From: Symsagittifera roscoffensis
Taxonomy: Eukaryota > Xenacoelomorpha > Acoela > Convolutidae
Direction: 5' to 3'
Assembly: GCF_963678635.1 (NCBI RefSeq)
Contig: NC_087066.1
Coordinates: forward strand, 12,942,517 to 13,006,516
DNA: 64,000 nucleotides
The notes beneath the pieces were generated by a model, which saw only the letters and a program-made list of their open reading frames with translations, had not been told where the DNA came from and searched no databases. Of the stretch, positions 59,101 through 64,000 are shown piece after piece; position 1 is the first letter of the stretch; every line of letters starts with the position of its first letter. Both the position numbers and the translations under genes were made by a program.

Positions 59101-60441
59101 GATGTGAATTAGTTTGAAAATTTACTGAGTTGGTTGTTGCCATTGGGTTATCCCAATATCGAGATTTTATCTGATTATTATTATTTTTTCGTGGGGGATA
59201 GTTTATTTTTGATGAATGTGCGTAATTATAATTGTGTTCCGCAAAAGTGTTTCTTGTGAACCTTCTGCGTGTTTTTGACGGTATTGTCATGGGTCTATAA
59301 GTTTGATAATCCATTTGTGAATATTTTGGAGCAACCGAAGGTTTAACGGTTGATTGTAAGGTTACTTGTGCTAGTGAAGTGTTTGTGTTTCTTGGTGTTG
59401 TTAAATTTGGACGTATTGGTGAAATACTTTGTTGTGTAGTTGTTGTTGTTTGGACGATTTCTCCATTTATGAAGTGTGATGGTGTTTGAATATCTTGTTG
59501 AGTGAGATTCCTAGTTCCGTTGAGGTTTTCAATGTGTATGACGGTCGAGTTTAGGCTGTTATTTCGTGTATCAGGTAGAAATGTATTGTAGTTTAGTGGT
59601 GTTGCATCAATTGTTAATGGTACTACTCTTACATAATCTCTTGTATAAGATATTGTACTTATTGCTTGACTTCCAATTGATTGTGGGATATTTATAAATG
59701 CATAATGAGACTATTCGGGGTCCCAAACGTAGTCTGATTGTTCTGTGATGGCGGTATCATCGTTTGAATTTTGAGGTCTGAAATTTTTTCTTGCTTGTGA
59801 AATTAAATCTATATTATGTGTGAAATAATCTATTATAAACCATGCCAAAATTTTTTGTAAGTCATGTTTTGTATGTTCTGAAACATCATCTTTAGTGAAA
59901 TTTTCTTTAATTATATGTAGGAAAGTTGAAAATACTGTGATTTCATGTCGTACCCTTATATGTTTAGATGTCTCTGTCGGTGAGACATTTGGGATTGGGA
60001 TTTCGTTTTCTAATATTGAGATATAACTATATATTATGGCAAAAACTTCATTAGTAAATATGGTGTTTGCTCTTTGTGAGTTATGATATTGTATGCTTTT
60101 TATATATTCTGAGAATACTTTTGAAAATTCTAAATCAAGATCGTCTGTTTGAATTACATATTTGCGGTGATTCGGGTTTGGTGAACTAAATTCTATGGTG
60201 TAGATTCCGTATTGTTGTGTCAAATTACATATATCTTTCAGATAGTGATCAATAATTTGACTTTTGATCTTTACATCTGGGAACTCTGCTTTACATGGGC
60301 TAATTCTGGGTTCAAATAAATTTAGGAGTAAATTCTTGCAAAATATATGCTGTCCTCTATCATTGGGTGCATCTACGAGGAAGGGGTAGATATCATCATC
60401 ATCTGGACTATCTTCACTTGGAGTGTGTGTTTGGCTAATTT
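56108..60441 (-). pseudogene. gag-pro: Gag-protease polyprotein of copy B, start lost and one nonsense codon
   Basis: Collinear with the gag of copy A. The ATG is replaced by ATT at 60439-60441, and a tryptophan codon is TAG at 59711-59713, leaving 1068 codons open from 59314. This part has the capsid domain (residues about 230-410 of that frame), zinc knuckle CX2CX4HX4C (about 469-482), N/R/S/Y-rich tail, and a retropepsin with active-site DSGAES at about 56738-56755 followed by a hydrophobic IIGIPFIS. Here the G-run has six G and gag continues in frame into protease. The frame ends at a TGA directly before RT. Confidence 0.88.
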
Positions 60442-60443
60442 TT

Positions 60444-60884
60444 TCATTTAATGACTGTTAATAGGTAATTATCGATGTGTCTAATTGGTTGATTCCAATT
60501 ATATAAATGTACTGGTTTGTGTTTATATTGCTTTTTTATTCTTCTTTTTCCTCTTTTTGATGAATTTGAAGTTGTTTCTGAGTCGGAAAAATATAATTGA
60601 TCGTGAATGGCGCAATTTTTATCTATAGATTTTTTTAATTTATAAAGTTCGTCTAAATTGCTGGCTTCTGATTCTGAAAATGCTTTTCTATTTTTGGAAA
60701 ATCTTTTTCGTGTTATTTGTTTTTGTTTAGTTATTATTTTCCTTTTTAATGTTTGTCGTTTCATTCTGATATATCCAACTGTTTGTGTGTGAGGTGTGAT
60801 TACAAGGTCGTATTTTTTGTTATCTATTTCACAGTTGTGCAAAACGATTGTTTGTTTGTTTCCTAGATTTTTAAATGAAATAAG
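60444..60884 (-). pseudogene. ORF0 of copy B, damaged
   Basis: Counterpart of 3641-4108. The start ATG is ATT, a CAA is TAG seven codons later, and a CGA near the end is TGA, which removes the overlap with gag. The middle 132 codons remain open and close to copy A. Confidence 0.65.
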
Positions 60885-62120
60885 GTTTAGGATGACGGAT
60901 GCTAAAAGTTGTTAGATGATTTCTATTTTCTTAAATTGTTAGTCCTTACGATTTTTTGGTTAGCTTAAACTGGGTCTATTTGTTCAGGGTTGGAGAGAAA
61001 AGTATATCGATTCCGAAGAATGATTTTTTACTTTCTCGTGGCTAGTATAAGCTAAGGTGTTAACTTACTTAATCTTACTTAGGGGTAATGATTGTGTTCA
61101 AGGGTTGGAGAATAGTAAATCGATCCACAAGGTTCAGGTATAATTAGAACGCGAGTAGTTCGTTAGATACTATTTTAAACTTACTTAGTCTACGATTTAT
61201 CCTGGGTCTGGTAAAAGGAGGGTTCAAGTGAAGGATGAATAACCGAAGTTCTTCACTGTTTATCCTAATTTGAATGATTAGTTTTGTTCAAAAATTTCTA
61301 TTAGTCTTGGGTTTTTTGAAAGGGTTGGATAGTGAATCGACGTTTGAGGTCGTTAGACACTAGCTAAGTGGGTGGGGGAGAACAAAATTGTTCTTTTTGA
61401 TCCAAGGATAGGCCTTGATGATCAAGTTTTGTAAATTTAATTAAATAGAAAATTAATTAAGATCCAAGGATAAGCCTTGATGATCTGATTTTAAGATTAA
61501 GTGAATTTAAGTTTAAAATGGTTTAAATTTATTTAAGAAAAGATTTAGTGTTTTAATGATATTAGTGAGCTTATGATTGCTGTTATGTTTTAGGTGATGA
61601 AGCTGGGACAACTGATGATTTTATGATTACTAACAGTTTATTGTCATGCTACTAATTTTTATTTTGATTTTCAATAAATATTTTCCAAACATGTTTTATA
61701 GAATACTGCAGAATTTTAGGAAAACGATCTGAGATATTTTTATCAATCGTTATTGTATATTAAAATTTTCAAAATTTTGTTTAGCGCCTGAAATGAGCAT
61801 GAAGATTGACTTCAAGATTTAAGTTTGCAAATGAAAATCTAAATTCATTGCTAATAAGATTCTAAATATAAAAGTTTGTGTTGGCTTTTGCCGTACTATC
61901 ATACAACTATTTGGTAAGTTTCTACTTTGTCGTATGTCGTCTCTGGTTCGAGGTCTTCTTCCAATTCCGGGTAGTTCTCTTATCGTTCGGAATATTGGCT
62001 TTGATCTATTGAGTCGTAGAGACATTTCGATTAAATTATCGTCGTGTAACATTTTAAAAATGTTTTGTCTAAATTCTAATCTATTTTTGGTTAATTCTAA
62101 GCTATTAAGGTCTTGTTCGA
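60885..62120 (-). other. 5' leader of copy B
   Basis: Matches 4109-5331 of copy A with small indels. It includes the 77-codon ORF at 61819-62052. No other feature is recognised. Confidence 0.6.
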
Positions 62121-62137
62121 GACTTATGGTCGCACCA
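62121..62137 (-). promoter_or_regulatory. Primer binding site, copy B
   Basis: TGGTGCGACCATAAGTC in element sense, two bases from the LTR end and identical to copy A. Primer tRNA not assigned. Confidence 0.6.
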
Positions 62138-62139
62138 GA

Positions 62140-62549
62140 TGAGTTAGAACCAATGTGGTTAACTCATAGAGTAATTTCGGATAGGGTACACCGTCTGCTC
62201 GTCACGCTATCTTATTTTCGGCCGGATAGATTCGTGCAACTTCTTTGTCTAATACCGATCCTAATCTTACTCTTATACTATCTAGTCTCAGGTTGTTTAA
62301 CTAGTCTCTGCTAGGCTCAATAGATCTAGGGTATACTGGTTTATTGCGGCTGCTGAAGTTCTCTTGGAGAGGCAACTAATTTCTAAGTTAAATTCAAATC
62401 TCTCTGGTGCTGAAATTACAAGTAATTTCAGCACTTACAAATAAGTGGGTTGTTAGTTAGATGGATCATGATTGGTTAATATTAAATACTTTACAGTGGT
62501 AAAATATCTAATTTATCCAATCATAAAATGTAGTTTAGATCAGGTTCCA
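62140..62549 (-). repeat. 5' LTR of copy B (410 bp)
   Basis: Element-sense ends TGGAACC...AACTCA. Homology to 43667-44076 stops exactly at these borders. It contains the inverted repeat at 62407-62434, AATAAA at 62340-62345, and CCAAT-like boxes in the first 100 bp. Confidence 0.95.
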
Positions 62550-62553
62550 TTTT

Positions 62554-63545
62554 GGAAACTTCAGTCTATTATTTCTCTTTTCTCCCTGCTTTTATTGGGT
62601 TATTGTTTTGTAAACACTTGAATCAGCCAGACTTCTACACTGTGAGACGTCAATCAAAAATCACTTCGAAATAAATTGATTAACTAACAGACGAACAGGG
62701 AGACGTTATTTTTACAAAAGATTTTGAAATCGCAAAAAAGCTTTTTTGTTTCAGTGTTTTCTGTCAATTTTGTAACACCGGTTGCTTTTCGAAAGCGAAA
62801 TAAATAGCAGAATTCAAGTGTTTTTTTTTGAGAAATTCTAAGAAAAGTCCATCTTCATCAAAAAAGGGACGAAAAAATGAAAACAAGTAAAGAAAAAGTG
62901 AAAACAATTTCGGTTCTGCAGCTACAGATGATTTATCAAAAGCTGTCAGCCTGTCTAAAGATAGTTCGCTTAATATTATCATGATGGAAAATTTATGGCT
63001 TTTTTGTTTTTAGAGGACAGAAATTAGTCGAAGATTGACTATGCTTGGTGCAGTTTATCAGTTTATACTAAGACTTCAGAAGTATAATGAAGATCTAATT
63101 ATGATTGATTACCAGTAGTTTTGAACTCATAAATCTGTAATTTGAAGGCACTTAAGCAGTGATTGCTTCCTCCAGTTTGCAACTTAAACTGAGATGATGA
63201 AAACTTACCTCATAATGACTGCTTTGCAGTTTTTGCAACGTCTAATTAACTGCAACTCCTGCGCAATATGAGCTCAGCCACAATTTTTCTGGTGATGATT
63301 GGGCTTCTTTTATTTATCATTTTTCGAACAAAACAATATCATGCTCAAATTAAAAAAAACGAAAATGACTAAACGAAAATGAGAATCTTTTTTGTTCGTG
63401 CGTCCCCCTTTGCGTTTGATACATCCGTGTTATGTGTGATTATCAATCATTTCCGTATCAATCTCAATCAACATGATTTAAATTAAAACATGAAAAACAG
63501 GGCCACATAAGAAAATCGCTTCTCCAAAGAATTTTTTTGTTTCAG
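62554..63545 (+). other. Probable intron or 5' flank of the receptor gene
   Basis: Non-coding sequence ending in a T-rich TTTCAG acceptor. I could not find an upstream exon in it. Confidence 0.4.
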
Positions 63546-63906
63546 ACGATGTCTTTCGACTGCTACTTTCGATTGTTATGGAAAGACGCGCGACTAATTG
63601 AGACTGCCAGGTTTCTCATCGAAGACCGGAAGAAACCCAAAACCGACAGAAAAGCCCGCAAGCATGCCGAGTCAATCCAAGAAGAAGTCGGACTGGTGAT
63701 TAATCAGACGACAACTACAGGAGTTCCGTCTCTCGACACTTCGGCAACGAAGACGACTGCAGCGAGTAAGAATCAATCGGAAGAGGAAGCGAAGAAAAAA
63801 TCTGGTCCAGTTGATTTTGTGCTCCTGGGGGAGGAGTACGCTGAAGCAATTTGGAGTCCGGACTTGTTTTTTCCAGATTCGGTAGACATCGAGAGACCCG
63901 GAAAAG
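63546..63906 (+). CDS. Exon of a Cys-loop ligand-gated ion channel (partial)
   Basis: The exon lies between TTTTTTTGTTTCAG and GGAAAAG/GTAGGA. It encodes part of the extracellular ligand-binding domain of a pentameric receptor of the GABA/glycine/glutamate-gated or related type: MSFDCYFRLLWKDARL corresponds to the strand with the conserved FRxxWxDxRL, and EYAEAIWSPDLFF to loop A with its WxPD motif. Between them lie about 70 hydrophilic residues (K, E, S, T-rich, with two N-x-T/S sites) where family members usually have 10-20. A possible next exon begins at 63978 after TTTTCAG, but in the matching phase it meets a stop after five codons, so either that acceptor is not used or the gene is damaged. 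Ion selectivity cannot be judged. Confidence 0.72.
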
Positions 63907-64000
63907 GTAGGACGAACCAAAGTTAAATACATTCTGAAATCACAGGAAAAATTACATTATCCCCTTAAAATTTTCAGAAGGTGGATGTAACTAGTTTTTT

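Larger units (their letters stand above)
43667..62549 (-). mobile_element. Complex env-bearing Ty3-type LTR retroelement, copy B (18.9 kb)
   Basis: It is bounded by two 410-bp LTRs with a 4-bp TTTT duplication outside (43663-43666 and 62550-62553), weak evidence because it is a homopolymer. Order in element sense: LTR, PBS, leader, ORF0, gag-pro, RT, RNase H, integrase, TM ORF, ORF-X, env, ORF-Y, ORF-Z, 3' UTR, LTR. Integrase after RNase H places it with Ty3/retroviruses. The size is far above the usual 5-10 kb for env-bearing Ty3 elements. The extra ORFs account for about 3.5 kb and the two UTR stretches for about 2.8 kb. Several genes are broken, so it is a defective provirus-like copy. Confidence 0.92.

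Noticed and set aside
1-64000. tRNA, rRNA, CRISPR arrays, prokaryotic operons
   Set aside because: None seen on either strand by eye. The sequence is animal nuclear DNA in character.

Overview
The window is AT-rich, repeat-dominated DNA from an animal, probably an invertebrate. The evidence is a Cys-loop receptor exon with T-rich TTTCAG-type splice acceptors, Ty3-type LTR elements, hAT-like miniature elements, and almost no host coding sequence. The species cannot be named from the sequence. A run of exactly 200 N at 6639-6838 is an assembly gap.

The main content is one family of very large envelope-bearing LTR retroelements on the minus strand. Copy A (1-5760) enters from the left edge and shows its 5' half: 5' LTR, primer site, leader, a small pre-gag ORF and gag. 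Copy B (43667-62549, 18.9 kb) is bounded by two 410-bp LTRs that differ at only two positions by my reading. In transcription order (right to left) B carries: 5' LTR, PBS, 1.2-kb leader, pre-gag ORF0, gag-protease, RT, RNase H, integrase, a short double-membrane-segment ORF, a 391-codon ORF without any ATG, an envelope-like glycoprotein, two further ORFs of 394 and about 188 aa, a 1.6-kb 3' untranslated stretch, and the 3' LTR. At least four of these ORFs (ORF0, the TM/X pair, Y and Z) are not part of a standard gag-pol-env element. I consider this complex retrovirus-like element the best candidate for something undescribed. B is damaged by lost start codons, nonsense codons and frameshifts, despite its near-identical LTRs.

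A second, older Ty3-type element lies on the plus strand at 13194-24437. It has 240-bp LTRs (TGTCAT...ATGACA), a perfect 5-bp target duplication (GCAAT) and a primer site matching the 3' end of animal tRNA-Ser. Its reading frames are heavily decayed. Its central 4.5 kb is present twice in tandem at about 98% identity, although its LTRs differ by roughly 15-20%, so the internal duplication is much younger than the insertion.

The rest (5.8-13 kb and 24.4-43.6 kb) is non-coding. It holds hAT-like MITEs, a hairpin-bearing repeat with three near-tandem copies at 35.7-37.7 kb, a third dispersed family sharing TTTTCCGCGCAAAATC-type blocks, a duplicated segment at 27.6/28.5 kb, and low-complexity runs. 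At the right end (63546-63906) is one exon of a ligand-gated ion channel with an unusually long hydrophilic insertion. The region between it and copy B is probably intron of that gene.
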